A DNA stretch of 64,000 nucleotides from Streptomyces sp. V1I1 (GTDB lineage: Bacteria > Actinomycetota > Actinomycetes > Streptomycetales > Streptomycetaceae): positions 2,722,501 to 2,786,500 of the forward strand of contig NZ_JAUSZH010000001.1 in the NCBI RefSeq assembly GCF_030817355.1, written 5' to 3'. The notes beneath the pieces are model-generated. The model was not told where the DNA came from and searched no databases. It saw only the letters and a program-made list of their open reading frames with translations. Each line of letters opens with the position of its first letter. Position 1 is the first letter of the stretch. A program made the translations under genes and the position numbers. This document shows, in pieces, positions 7,926-16,123 of this stretch.

Positions 7926-9128
7926 TCAGGCCGGGCCCGCCTCGGCCGTTCCAGCCCTGCGGCTATGCAGGACCACCATGGCCGTCACCGCCGCGGCCAG
8001 CAGCGCGAGCGCGAGCAGGGCGGGGATCAGGACCACCACCAGGCCCGCGCACAGGCAGCCGAGCCCTCCGAGGAGGAGGACCGGGGACCTGCGTCCGCCG
8101 GTGCGCAGCAGGATCGCGGCCGCCGCCAGCAGGAAAATGCCCACGCCTCCGGCGAGCGCCCACGCCACCACGCCGTGCAGCGGTTCCGAGAGGTCGTAGT
8201 GCTCGCTGTCGGCGACCTGGTGGAGCACCTTCTTCATGCCGAGCGCGGTGAGCACGATTCCCGCGACGAGTGGCAGATGCAGGAAGGTGTAGGCATCACG
8301 CGCCAGGCGGGTGCGGTCGTCGCCGTCCAACTCGGTCAGCCGGTGCTCGGCACTCTCGCTGATCTGCCGGAAGTACAGCCGCCAGAGTCCGGCAACGACC
8401 AGCACTCCGGCAGCGGTTGCGGCCAGCACCGGCGTGGAGATGGGAAGGTCGGCCACTCCGACGCCGATCGCGACGATGGACTCGCCGAGGGCGATGATGA
8501 CGATCAGGCCGTGCCGCTCGGCGAAGTGCCCCGGAGAGGACACGCGCCAGCCCGACGATCCCGTGAGGTAGATCCCGAAGTAGTCGATCGCGACCGCGCC
8601 GAGCCAGACGAGTACTTGGGCTACGCCAGTGAGGCTGCTGCCGACGAGGAGCAGCGCGAAGGGCGGCGCCACCGACAGCAGCGCAGTACGGCGCAGGGTG
8701 GCATGGAGGGCCTGGTCACCGGGGCTGGAGATCCAGTAAGTGACCAGATGCAGGATCCGTACGGCGCCGTAGCAGAGCACGAAGACCAGGGGCGCGTACA
8801 GGCCTCCGGGTAGGTCGTCATAGACCTCCGGCACGGCCAGTGAGACGACCAGCACCACCGCCATCACCGCGACGAGGACGGCGAACATGGCTCCGGAGTC
8901 GGCTCGTACGACATTGCCCAGCCAGGCGAAGCAACACCAGCACCACCACAGCAGGGCGAGCACCACCATGGCGCCCACCAGCCGCAGTGCCGACGGGTCG
9001 GCCGCCATCAGAGCGGTGACCTGGGTGATCGCGTAGACGAACACCAAGTCGAAGAACAGCTCGGCAGGCGTCACCCGATGACCGCCCTCCGTGGCGATCA
9101 TCCGGGACCGGTCTCTACCTGTCGGCAC
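7926..9128 (-). CDS. Low-temperature-requirement protein A (LtrA) family membrane protein
   Basis: The 400-residue integral membrane protein has about ten to eleven predicted hydrophobic segments and the hallmark LtrA start, VTPAELFFDLVFVYAITQ, plus ERHGLIVIIALGESIVAIG in the middle. LtrA was named from a Listeria cold-growth phenotype. Its biochemical role is unknown; it may be a transporter. A GTG at 9128 with AGAGGGG upstream is used; ATG at 9101 is the alternative. It is convergent with sodN and monocistronic. Confidence 0.88.
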   Translation of the reverse strand: MPTGRDRSRMIATEGGHRVTPAELFFDLVFVYAITQVTALMAADPSALRLVGAMVVLALLWWCWCCFAWLGNVVRADSGAMFAVLVAVMAVVLVVSLAVPEVYDDLPGGLYAPLVFVLCYGAVRILHLVTYWISSPGDQALHATLRRTALLSVAPPFALLLVGSSLTGVAQVLVWLGAVAIDYFGIYLTGSSGWRVSSPGHFAERHGLIVIIALGESIVAIGVGVADLPISTPVLAATAAGVLVVAGLWRLYFRQISESAEHRLTELDGDDRTRLARDAYTFLHLPLVAGIVLTALGMKKVLHQVADSEHYDLSEPLHGVVAWALAGGVGIFLLAAAAILLRTGGRRSPVLLLGGLGCLCAGLVVVLIPALLALALLAAAVTAMVVLHSRRAGTAEAGPA

Positions 9129-9273
9129 GGCGTTTCCCCTCTGGAGGCGGCACTCGGCTCGGCCGACTCCGCGCGGAAGGATACGGCCAAATCATGGCCG
9201 GACTCGGGGCTTGACGAAATTGCAGAGTTCCGGCTGCTCCAGTGGCAGCAAGTTGCCTCCGCCGTGACGGGGG

Positions 9274-10236
9274 TCAGGCCGCGGGCGCGTGCAGCAGCGG
9301 GCTCTTGTGTCTTCGCAGCCACTGCCGGTACGCCGCCGCACGCAGCGCCGCCTCCCGGTACGCGTCCGCCAGCTCCGTGTACACCGCGTCGTAAAGCTCC
9401 TGGCACGCACCGGGTCTGGAGAACAGCAGCAGCCGTACGGCGAGCGGGTCGCCGCGCAGCGGCCTGATCGCCATGTCGTCGCGCGGGCCCGTGGTCGGCT
9501 GGCAGGGGGCGACCGCCTCGCCGATCGCGATCAGGGACGCGGCGGTGAGGTAATCCCCGTGCAGGACAGGCGGGTTGAGGCCGGCCGCGCCCAGCACCCG
9601 GCGCAGCCCGTCCCACTCGCCGTCCACCGTCGGGTCGACCATCCAGCGGTCCTCGGCCAGATCGGCGAGCTCCACGACGGCCGCGGCGGCGGCCGGGTGG
9701 TCGCGGGCCATCGAGATGAACTGCGGCTCGCGCTCGACCAGTACACGAGCGGACAGACCTTCCGGCACGAGCAGCGGACAGCCCTCCACCTCGTGCACAA
9801 AAGCGACGTCGAGCTGGCCCGCGGCGACCATCCGCAGCAGCGCGTTGGCCGACACGTCCATGTGCAGCGAGATGTCGGTGCCGGGCAGCCGCTGCCGCAG
9901 CCTGCGCAGCCAGCCCGCGAGAACCCGGCTGGCGGTGGAGCCGACGCGCAGCCGGGGGCCCTCGGCCCGGGCGGCGGCCGCCTTGGCCTCGACGACGAGG
10001 GAGGTCATTTCGGCCACGAGCGGGCGGGCCCGGCTCAGTACGGAACGGCCCAGCGGGGTCGGCCGGCAGCCGGTGCGTTCACGCGAGAAGAGCTCCGCGC
10101 CCAGGGAGTTCTCGATCCGCCGCAGCTGGGTGGTCAGGGACGGCTGGCTGACGCCCAGTCGCCGGGCGGCTTTGTGCAGGCTGCCGGTGTCGGCGATGGC
10201 GCACAGCGCACGGAGGTGCCTCACCTCGAGCTCCAT
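9274..10236 (-). CDS. LysR-type regulator, SnpR-like, divergent from the snapalysin gene
   Basis: The 320-residue LysR protein has a winged helix-turn-helix at 1-65 (AARRLGVSQPSLTTQLRRIE) and a periplasmic-binding-like effector domain. It is divergent from a snapalysin gene, an arrangement known from Streptomyces snpR-snpA (mprR), where the LysR protein activates secreted metalloprotease expression. The role here is inferred from that context. The ATG at 10236 begins at the conserved MELEVRHLRAL. A TTG at 10260 is the only longer option and would place the operator palindrome partly inside the coding sequence. Confidence 0.85.
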   Translation of the reverse strand: MELEVRHLRALCAIADTGSLHKAARRLGVSQPSLTTQLRRIENSLGAELFSRERTGCRPTPLGRSVLSRARPLVAEMTSLVVEAKAAAARAEGPRLRVGSTASRVLAGWLRRLRQRLPGTDISLHMDVSANALLRMVAAGQLDVAFVHEVEGCPLLVPEGLSARVLVEREPQFISMARDHPAAAAAVVELADLAEDRWMVDPTVDGEWDGLRRVLGAAGLNPPVLHGDYLTAASLIAIGEAVAPCQPTTGPRDDMAIRPLRGDPLAVRLLLFSRPGACQELYDAVYTELADAYREAALRAAAYRQWLRRHKSPLLHAPAA

Positions 10237-10252
10237 GAGCCGAGGGTAGAGC

Positions 10253-10289
10253 CGCCCCAACTGTCACACCAGACACTGTAGTTGGGGCG
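10253..10289. promoter_or_regulatory. Palindromic operator in the LysR/snapalysin intergenic region
   Basis: CGCCCCAAC (10253-10261) and GTTGGGGCG (10281-10289) form a perfect 9-bp inverted repeat with a 19-bp centre that contains TGTC...GACA. It lies immediately upstream of the regulator start and about 140 bp before the protease gene, as expected for an autoregulated LysR activator. Confidence 0.6.
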
Positions 10290-10425
10290 CAGCGGACGGA
10301 CCGGGACACGGTGATGCGCTCGCGTTATCGGCAGTTGACATCATCCGCGACGGAGGCGGGCTCCTCGACACTCTGCGGTACCGAACCCGTTCATCGGATT
10401 CATCGGACGAGCAGGAGCCCCCCAC

Positions 10426-11124
10426 ATGCGCAACCCCATGCGTCATCCCCGGACGTTACTCTCCGCCTCACTCGGCCTCGGTCTCGGCCTCGCCGCCGCA
10501 CTGGGCGCCGGACCCGCGACCGCTGCCACAGCGATCCACTCCGCCCACTCCCCCGCGGCCAACTCCCCTGCGGCCGCAGCCCCTTCGTCGTACGCCGCCT
10601 ACGAAGGATCCAGCGAGGACGCCAAGGCGACCAAGGCCTTCTTCGACGCCGTCGTGAAGTCGGTCGCCGACAAGCGCGCCGCGAACCCCGGCGCCAAGGC
10701 CGTGACCGTCGTCTACAGCACCACCAACGCGCCCAGCTTCCGCAGCCAGATATCCCAGAGCACCCAGATCTGGAACAGCTCAGTCAGCAATGTGAAGCTC
10801 CGGGAGGGATCGGTCGCGGACTTCTCGTACCGCGAGGGCAATGACCCACGCGGCTCGTACGCGAGCACCGACGGCCACGGCCGCGGCTACATCTTCCTCG
10901 ACTACCAGCAGAACCAGCAGTACAACTCCACCCGTGTCACCGCCCACGAGACCGGGCACGTGCTGGGCCTGCCCGACCACTACTCGGGACCGTGCAGCGA
11001 GCTGATGTCGGGCGGCGGCCCGGGCACGTCCTGCCAGAACGCCTACCCGGACGCGCAGGAACGCGCCCGCGTGAACGCCCTGTGGGCGGGCGGCCTGGCA
11101 GCGGCGATCGCCCGCGTCTCCTGA
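10426..11124 (+). CDS. snpA: Snapalysin (small neutral metalloprotease, M7 family), secreted
   Basis: This secreted zinc endopeptidase is one of the smallest metalloproteases. The 232-residue precursor has a signal peptide (twin basic start, hydrophobic core at about 11-25, AxA site near ATAAT at 31-35) and a pro-segment. The mature catalytic domain has zinc motif HETGH at 174-178 extended to GLPDH, so that Asp184 is the third-ligand candidate typical of M7. Cys190 and Cys203 probably form the disulfide. AGGAG precedes the ATG. It is divergent from the LysR regulator and followed by a terminator. Confidence 0.95.
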   Translation: MRNPMRHPRTLLSASLGLGLGLAAALGAGPATAATAIHSAHSPAANSPAAAAPSSYAAYEGSSEDAKATKAFFDAVVKSVADKRAANPGAKAVTVVYSTTNAPSFRSQISQSTQIWNSSVSNVKLREGSVADFSYREGNDPRGSYASTDGHGRGYIFLDYQQNQQYNSTRVTAHETGHVLGLPDHYSGPCSELMSGGGPGTSCQNAYPDAQERARVNALWAGGLAAAIARVS

Positions 11125-11150
11125 GCCTGCCCTACCTGCCCTGGCACAAG

Positions 11151-11184
11151 AGGGGCGTCCCGCCGTCAGTGGCGGGACGCCCCT
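11151..11184 (+). terminator. Terminator after snapalysin gene
   Basis: A perfect 14-bp stem (11151-11164 with 11171-11184) with a 6-nt loop follows 27 bp after the stop. The truncated hemoglobin gene begins 26 bp further on, so its promoter must be squeezed against this hairpin. Confidence 0.85.
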
Positions 11185-11209
11185 TCGTGGTCGCGCATAG
11201 TGTGGTGCC

Positions 11210-11674
11210 ATGACGAGACCGAGTGAGCGTCCGGAGACTCTGTACGAGGCCGTCGGCGGCGGTGACGCGCTGGCGCGGCTGAGCAACACCTTTTACGAGG
11301 CCGTCCTCGCCGATCCGCTGCTCGCCCCCGTCTTCGCCGACTTCACGCCCACCCATATCGAGCATGTCGCCGTCTGGCTCGCCGAGATCTTCGACGGCCC
11401 GGCCCGTTTCACCGCCGAACTGGGCGGCCACCAGGCTCTGCTCCGCGCTCACCTCGGGCTGTCGATCACCGAGGAGCAGCGGCTGCGCTGGATGGAGCTG
11501 ATGACCGCCGCCGTGGCGAAGGAGCTCCCGGACGACGAGCTGCTGCGCCGTCGGGTGCTGGAGTACTTCGACTGGGGTACGAAGATCGCCCGCGAGGTCT
11601 CGGCAGACCCGGCGGGCACGGACCTCGGGGACCCGGGTCCGACCCCGCGCTGGGGCTGGGACGGCCTGCGCTGA
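11210..11674 (+). CDS. Group II truncated hemoglobin (trHbO type)
   Basis: The 154-residue cytosolic heme protein has the trHb signature (LYEAVGGGDALARLSNTFYEAVLADPLLAPVF) with conserved B10-region Tyr, the AVWLAEIF segment and a proximal His in LGGHQALLRAHLGL. The C-terminal PxPxWGWDG ending is typical of actinobacterial trHbO proteins, which bind O2/NO and may assist respiration or NO detoxification. No Shine-Dalgarno is present. A TAGTGT -10-like hexamer ends about 9 nt before the ATG, suggesting a leaderless transcript. Confidence 0.9.
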   Translation: MTRPSERPETLYEAVGGGDALARLSNTFYEAVLADPLLAPVFADFTPTHIEHVAVWLAEIFDGPARFTAELGGHQALLRAHLGLSITEEQRLRWMELMTAAVAKELPDDELLRRRVLEYFDWGTKIAREVSADPAGTDLGDPGPTPRWGWDGLR

Positions 11675-11700
11675 CCGGCGGGGTCACCCGGCGCTGCTCG

Positions 11701-12141
11701 TCAGGCGCCCACCGGCGTCCGCAGTGAGAACTCCGCGCCGGGCGGCAGCTGCTTCTGGATGCTGCCGAGGGCGTCGCCGAAGTCACCCCCGGCGACACCG
11801 GATTCGTACGCGGTCCCGCCGTAGTGCAGGGTCAGATTGAGGTCCGCCCGGTCCAGCGACCCGTCCTGCTGCGGCTCGCCGAGCGTCAACAGGCAGCTGA
11901 GCGTGGCCTGTTGGACCGCGCCGTCCGCGTGGACGGGCAGCGGCATGTCCCATTCCAGTACGCAGGACGACAGCACCCCGGCCGCGCCCACTGCCCTGAG
12001 GGCGGCGAATGTCGCCCCTTCGTACTCAACATCCCTTATGCGCGTGCGCAGTTGCCGCCCGCTCGCCGCGATCGTGAACGCATCCGCGCCCGCGCGGTCG
12101 CGGTACCAGCCCGCCCAGACTTCCGTCGACTCCGATGACAT
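11701..12141 (-). CDS. Uncharacterised protein, DUF6304-like
   Basis: The 146-residue soluble protein starts MSSESTEVWAGWYRDRAGAD and ends in a PPGAEFSLRTPVGA tail. It resembles a Streptomyces family I know as DUF6304, whose function is unknown; the assignment is from memory. The composition is acidic, with no signal peptide and no catalytic motif. The start at 12141 is chosen over longer in-frame options because upstream codons read as Pro/Arg-rich shadow sequence. It is convergent with the truncated hemoglobin gene across 26 bp. Confidence 0.65.
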   Translation of the reverse strand: MSSESTEVWAGWYRDRAGADAFTIAASGRQLRTRIRDVEYEGATFAALRAVGAAGVLSSCVLEWDMPLPVHADGAVQQATLSCLLTLGEPQQDGSLDRADLNLTLHYGGTAYESGVAGGDFGDALGSIQKQLPPGAEFSLRTPVGA

Positions 12142-12190
12142 GGCGCGGACTGTAGCGGTACGACTTGTTCCGCTGAACAGCCGGGATCCC

Positions 12191-12475
12191 TCAGGGCGTC
12201 CCGACCGCCGCGCCTGGCTCACCGCCGGACTCGCCGCCGGGCTCACCGCCGGACCTCTCGGCGGACTTCTCGGGGGACTCCTCAGAGGACTTTTCGCTCT
12301 GACTCACGTCGCTCCGTGGACACCCGGGACTACGGCACGGGCCGGGTTCCCAGACGGGGACGAATGCACCGAGCGTCTTGCGTCGTTTGATGACCGTGCC
12401 GACAGGCTCTCCGCACGCCGGGCAACGTGGCTCGACCTGCGGGCTGCGGACGGTATCGCATCCTTCGCTGCCCAT
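12191..12475 (-). CDS. Small CxxC zinc-ribbon-like protein with Gly/Glu/Ser-rich tail
   Basis: The 94-residue protein begins MGSEGCDTV. It has a CPAC pair at about residues 20-23, then KRRKTLGAFVPVWEPGPC and a PCRSPGCPRSD segment, so four Cys could hold zinc. The last ~40 residues are repetitive (SSEESPEKSAERS, GGEPGGESGGEPG) and must be disordered. Proteins with the same N-terminal half are common in Streptomyces and uncharacterised. It is distinct from the overlapping long frame through the reductase gene. Confidence 0.6.
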   Translation of the reverse strand: MGSEGCDTVRSPQVEPRCPACGEPVGTVIKRRKTLGAFVPVWEPGPCRSPGCPRSDVSQSEKSSEESPEKSAERSGGEPGGESGGEPGAAVGTP

Positions 12476-12519
12476 ACCCCCAGGATATGGCGGTATGGGC
12501 AAGCCGGACAGTCCTGCGG

Positions 12520-13101
12520 TCAGTGCTTCCTGTGGTACTTCCTGACGAGGACGCCATTGCCGAAGGTGCGGACGGAATCGAGCGTGAAGTCCGCGATGCG
12601 GAACTCCGCGGCGAACATGGGCATTCCCGAGCCGAGGATCACCGGATAGGTCTTGATGACGAGCTCGTCGACCTCGTCCAGCAGCTGACCGGCGAGGCTC
12701 GCGCCCCCGCAGAGATAGATGCCGAGCCCGTCCTCCTGCTTGAGCTCCCGGATCTTGGCCGCCACGTCGCCGGAGACGATCTCCACGTTCGGGTCCGGCG
12801 ACTCCTTGATACTGCGGGACGCCACGTACTCCCGCAGATGGGCGTAAGGGCTGGTGACCTTGATGTCCAGCGCGAGGTCGTAGCTGGCCCGGCCCTGGAT
12901 GATCGTGTCGAACTCGGTGTTCGGCGTGTCGTCGATACCCAAGGCCTGCCGCGCCGGGGTCGGCAGGGTGTCCCGGCACTCGGCCTTGAGGTAGTCGAGG
13001 AAGTCCCCGACCGCGAACGGGGTGAAGAAGTCCGCCTTGCCGTCCGGGGCCCCGATGAAGCCGTCGATCGACGCGGCGATGAAGTAGCTGAGCTTTCGCA
13101 A
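12520..13101 (-). CDS. RibD C-terminal/dihydrofolate-reductase-like domain protein
   Basis: The 193-residue protein has the DHFR-like fold of the RibD_C family: KLSYFIAASIDGFIGAPDG at the start, GRASYD, VEIVSGDVAAKIRELK, the NADPH-site LCGGASLAGQLLDEVDELV, and PVILGSG. Such stand-alone proteins are probably NADPH reductases of unknown substrate. The TTG at 13101 is preferred because family members begin at (M)RKLSYFIA and AGAGGAC lies just upstream. A longer TTG start at 13143 is possible. A repeated-half-site operator lies at 13148-13191. Confidence 0.82.
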   Translation of the reverse strand: MRKLSYFIAASIDGFIGAPDGKADFFTPFAVGDFLDYLKAECRDTLPTPARQALGIDDTPNTEFDTIIQGRASYDLALDIKVTSPYAHLREYVASRSIKESPDPNVEIVSGDVAAKIRELKQEDGLGIYLCGGASLAGQLLDEVDELVIKTYPVILGSGMPMFAAEFRIADFTLDSVRTFGNGVLVRKYHRKH

Positions 13102-13147
13102 ACCGGTCCTCTTGTCAGGGGATACGAGCGTGGCCGCCGACAACCGA

Positions 13148-13191
13148 GCGCAACCACTCCACCTATAGTGGTTCAGGTGTAGTGGTTGCGC
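13148..13191. promoter_or_regulatory. Operator-like repeat array upstream of the RibD_C-domain gene
   Basis: GCGCAACCACT (13148-13158) and AGTGGTTGCGC (13181-13191) form an 11-bp perfect inverted repeat. A third half-site AGTGGTT at 13167-13173 is a direct repeat of the right arm, 14 bp away. TATAGT overlaps the middle and could be a -10. This suggests a repressed promoter; no regulator gene is adjacent. Confidence 0.5.
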
Positions 13192-13251
13192 AAGGCCCTT
13201 TCCTCCGGCGAGCGTCTCAACCCGCTTGCGGCTCGCGCTACTTGGGCCGCA

Positions 13252-14289
13252 TCAGCGGGTGCGGCGGGTGACGAATTCCGCCAGGGCCAGCAGATCGCCC
13301 GCCGCCGTCAGGTCCGGAACCGCGCGGGCCAGCTCATGGACGGCCCGGGCCATCCGGTCCGCGGCCTGGAGCTGCGCCCAGTCACGGCCGCCCGCCCGGT
13401 CGACGGCCTCGGCGGCGAGGCGCACGGCCCTGGGGCTCATCGGGCCGCGGTAGAGCTCGGCCAGGTCGGCGCCCGCCGGGGTGCCGGAGGTCAGTGCGGC
13501 AACCACCGGCAGGGACTTCTTGTGGGACGCCAGATCGGCGCCGGCCGGTTTGCCCGTACGCGCCGGATCACCCCAGATCCCGATCAGATCGTCGATGAGC
13601 TGGAAGGCGAGCCCCGCTTCCCGCCCGAAGGCGTCCATGGCCGCGGCCTCCTCCTCGCCCCCGCCCGCGTACAGCGCGCCGAGCGCGCAGGCGCAGCCCA
13701 GCAGCGCGCCGGTCTTGGCCATCGCCATGGCAAGGCACTCGTCGAGGGAGACCTCCTGCGGCGCGCGCTCCTCGAAGGCGCAGTCCGCCTGCTGTCCCGC
13801 ACAGAGCTCGATCACACACGCCGCGAGCCGCTCCGACGCGGCGGCAGACGCGGGGTGCCGGTCTTCGGCGAGCAGCCGCAGCGCGAGGGCGAGCAGGGCG
13901 TCGCCCGCGATGATGGCGTCCGGGGTGCCGAAGACCGTCCAGGCGGTGGGGCGATGCCTGCGGGTGGAGTCCTCATCGATGACGTCGTCGTGGAGGAGCG
14001 TGAAGTTGTGCGCCAGCTCCACCGCGGCCGCAGCCCGCACAGCCTGCCTCGGGTCCCCGCCGAGCGCCCGGGCCGCGGCCAGTACGAGCGCGGGCCTGAT
14101 GGCCTTGCCCGCCGAGCCGGCCGCCGGGGTGCCGTCCGCGTGCTCCCAGCCGAAGTGGTACATCGCGACGCGGCGTATGGATCCGGGCAACGACTCGATG
14201 GTGGTGCGCAGTTGGGGATTGACGGCGCTGCGGGTGCGTTCCAGGAGGTCGACGGCCTCGCGGGCCTCGACGGTCTCCGACATGGTCAT
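13252..14289 (-). CDS. Polyprenyl transferase, predicted family 2B encapsulin cargo
   Basis: This all-trans isoprenyl diphosphate synthase-type enzyme condenses allylic diphosphates with IPP. The 345-residue protein has the first aspartate-rich motif DDVIDED at 101-107, the second DDLIGIWGD at 233-241, GKAIRPAL at 61-68, an HNFTLLHDD segment and the GQQAD motif. Encapsulin-linked polyprenyl transferases next to CNB-containing shells are a known predicted cargo class; packaging is inferred from the shell gene 143 bp upstream. The start at 14289 is uncertain because the frame is open upstream. MPGRLPVGPRRAQ, starting near 14350, would add a Pro/Arg-rich leader that could be a targeting peptide. 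Confidence 0.88.
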   Translation of the reverse strand: MTMSETVEAREAVDLLERTRSAVNPQLRTTIESLPGSIRRVAMYHFGWEHADGTPAAGSAGKAIRPALVLAAARALGGDPRQAVRAAAAVELAHNFTLLHDDVIDEDSTRRHRPTAWTVFGTPDAIIAGDALLALALRLLAEDRHPASAAASERLAACVIELCAGQQADCAFEERAPQEVSLDECLAMAMAKTGALLGCACALGALYAGGGEEEAAAMDAFGREAGLAFQLIDDLIGIWGDPARTGKPAGADLASHKKSLPVVAALTSGTPAGADLAELYRGPMSPRAVRLAAEAVDRAGGRDWAQLQAADRMARAVHELARAVPDLTAAGDLLALAEFVTRRTR

Positions 14290-14335
14290 CTGGGCAGGCC
14301 TTTCCAGGTGTTGGGCACGCCGGGGGCCGACGGGG

Positions 14336-14380
14336 AGCCGACCGGGCATGGGCCGGCGGGAAGCCGACCGGGCATGGGCC
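14336..14380. repeat. 26-bp-period direct repeat between shell and cargo genes
   Basis: The 19-mer AGCCGACCGGGCATGGGCC occurs at about 14336-14354 and again at 14362-14380. Each copy carries a potential minus-strand ATG. It lies in the stretch that could encode an extended cargo N-terminus. Confidence 0.8.
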
Positions 14381-14432
14381 GAGCGGTGCGGCCGGGAGCG
14401 TGGCGCGATACCGCGCCCCGGGCCGGGCCGGA

Positions 14433-15857
14433 TCACCGCCAGCGGCTCACCTCGACGTTCTCCAGGACCCCGAGCGCGTCCGGCACCAGCACCGCCGCCG
14501 AGTAGTAGGCCGTGACCAGGTACGAGATGATCGCCTGCTCGTCGATGCTCATGAAGCGAACGGACAGGCTGGGCTCGATCTCGTCCGGGATGCCGCTCTG
14601 CTGCAGTCCGATGACGCCCTGGTCGGCCTCGCCCGTACGCATGCAGATGATCGAGGTGGTCCTGGCCTCGGTGACCGGGATCTTGTTGCACGGGAAGATC
14701 GGCACACCGCGCCAGGCGGGCACATGGTGGCCGGCCACCTCCACACTGTCGGGCACCAGACCGCGCCTGTTGCACTCGCGCCCGAAGGCGGCGATGGCCC
14801 GCGGATGGGCCAGGAACAGCTTCGACCCGCGCCGCCGCGAGAGCAGTTCGTCCATGTCGTCGGGGCTGGGCGCGCCGTCGTGCGGCTGCAACCGCTGCCC
14901 GTAGTCGCAGTTGTTCAGCAGTCCGAACTCGCGGTTGTTGATCAGCTCGTGCTCCTGGCGCTCCCGCAGCGCCTCGACCGTGAGCCGCAACTGCTGCTCG
15001 GTCTGGTTCATCGGCTGGTTGTAGAGGTCGGCGACACGGCTGTGGACCTTCAGCACGGTCTGGGCCACGCTCAGTTCGTATTCGCGCGGCGCCGCGTCGT
15101 AGTCGACGTAGGTGTGTGGGACGACGGCTTCGCCGACATGGCCCGCGGACAGGTCGATCGCCGCCTCGCCGTACTTGTTGGTCCGCTGCTGCGGCAGGGA
15201 CGAAAGACCGGCCAGATGCGCGCGGAGCGAGTCGGCGCGCTCCGCGAGATTCAGCACATCGTCCCTGGTCAGCACGAGCACCGTGCATGCGGTCGCGGCA
15301 CGCGCGGTGTACTGCCAGGAGGCCTCGCGATCCAGCAGCGCCTGATCGCCGAAGCACGCCCCGTCGGCGAGGACGCCGAGCTCCGCCTCGTCGCCGTACG
15401 GACCGGTGCCGATCTGCTCGACCCTGCCGTGCGCCAGCAGATAGACGCGGTCCGCCGCGGTGCCCGCGGCGGCAAGCACCTCACCGGCCCTGAACTCCCG
15501 CTGATCGCAACGGTTCGCCAGCTCGGCGAGCACCGACTCGTCGCCGTACTCCCGCAGGGCCGGCAACTCGCCGAGCTCGGCGGGGATGACCGCCACCCGG
15601 TCGCCGGTCTGCACGAATGTCACGCGACCGTCGCCGACGGAGTAGCTGAGGCGGCGGTTCACCCGGTAGGTGCCGCCCTGCACCTGCACCCAGGGCAGCA
15701 TGCGCAGCAGCCACCTTGAGGTGATCTCCTGCATCTGGGGCGCGGACTTGGTGGTTGTCGCAAGGTTCCGCGCGGCGGCCGTACCGAGACTCTGCTGCTT
15801 CGACGCCTGCTGCTCACGGACCTCGTCGCCGACAGAACCAACCGAACCAACCGACAT
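14433..15857 (-). CDS. Family 2B encapsulin nanocompartment shell protein with inserted cyclic-nucleotide-binding domain
   Basis: This HK97-fold protein should self-assemble into a protein cage. The 474-residue chain has N-terminal shell elements at about 40-95, a cNMP-binding-like insertion at about 105-220 ([24 protein letters not shown], phosphate-cassette-like [15 protein letters not shown] at 166-180, then [12 protein letters not shown]), and the rest of the shell fold ([17 protein letters not shown], the EFGLLNN loop, [33 protein letters not shown]). It is the family of S. griseus EshA and the 2-methylisoborneol-cluster shell. N-terminal residues show a triplet repeat SVG. It is transcribed ahead of the polyprenyl transferase cargo gene. 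No terpene cyclase is adjacent. Confidence 0.92.
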   Translation of the reverse strand: MSVGSVGSVGDEVREQQASKQQSLGTAAARNLATTTKSAPQMQEITSRWLLRMLPWVQVQGGTYRVNRRLSYSVGDGRVTFVQTGDRVAVIPAELGELPALREYGDESVLAELANRCDQREFRAGEVLAAAGTAADRVYLLAHGRVEQIGTGPYGDEAELGVLADGACFGDQALLDREASWQYTARAATACTVLVLTRDDVLNLAERADSLRAHLAGLSSLPQQRTNKYGEAAIDLSAGHVGEAVVPHTYVDYDAAPREYELSVAQTVLKVHSRVADLYNQPMNQTEQQLRLTVEALRERQEHELINNREFGLLNNCDYGQRLQPHDGAPSPDDMDELLSRRRGSKLFLAHPRAIAAFGRECNRRGLVPDSVEVAGHHVPAWRGVPIFPCNKIPVTEARTTSIICMRTGEADQGVIGLQQSGIPDEIEPSLSVRFMSIDEQAIISYLVTAYYSAAVLVPDALGVLENVEVSRWR

Positions 15858-16123
15858 GTGACTCCCTCTCGATCATGGTCTGACCTGCACTCGAAAGCGT
15901 TCCATCACGGAGAGTACGGGCGCCATTACACAAATGGATGGGACTAGTTCGGTGCCGGCGGGGCACGTTGCACCGCTGCGCGTGCGGTGATCTACGGGTC
16001 GGCGGCTGACCGGATCGCTCACGCGCAGTACGAACAGATGGTCCTTTCAAGGGAGTTCGGGGTAAAAGCGCAGTACGGAGCATTCCGCTCACTTCCCCCC
16101 GCATTCACAAGGAGACCCCGGCC

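Noticed and set aside
13252..15357. Reading the polyprenyl transferase and its upstream open frame as one 701-residue fusion
   Set aside because: The N-terminal 350 residues are an out-of-frame translation of the encapsulin shell gene. The true enzyme begins near 14289.
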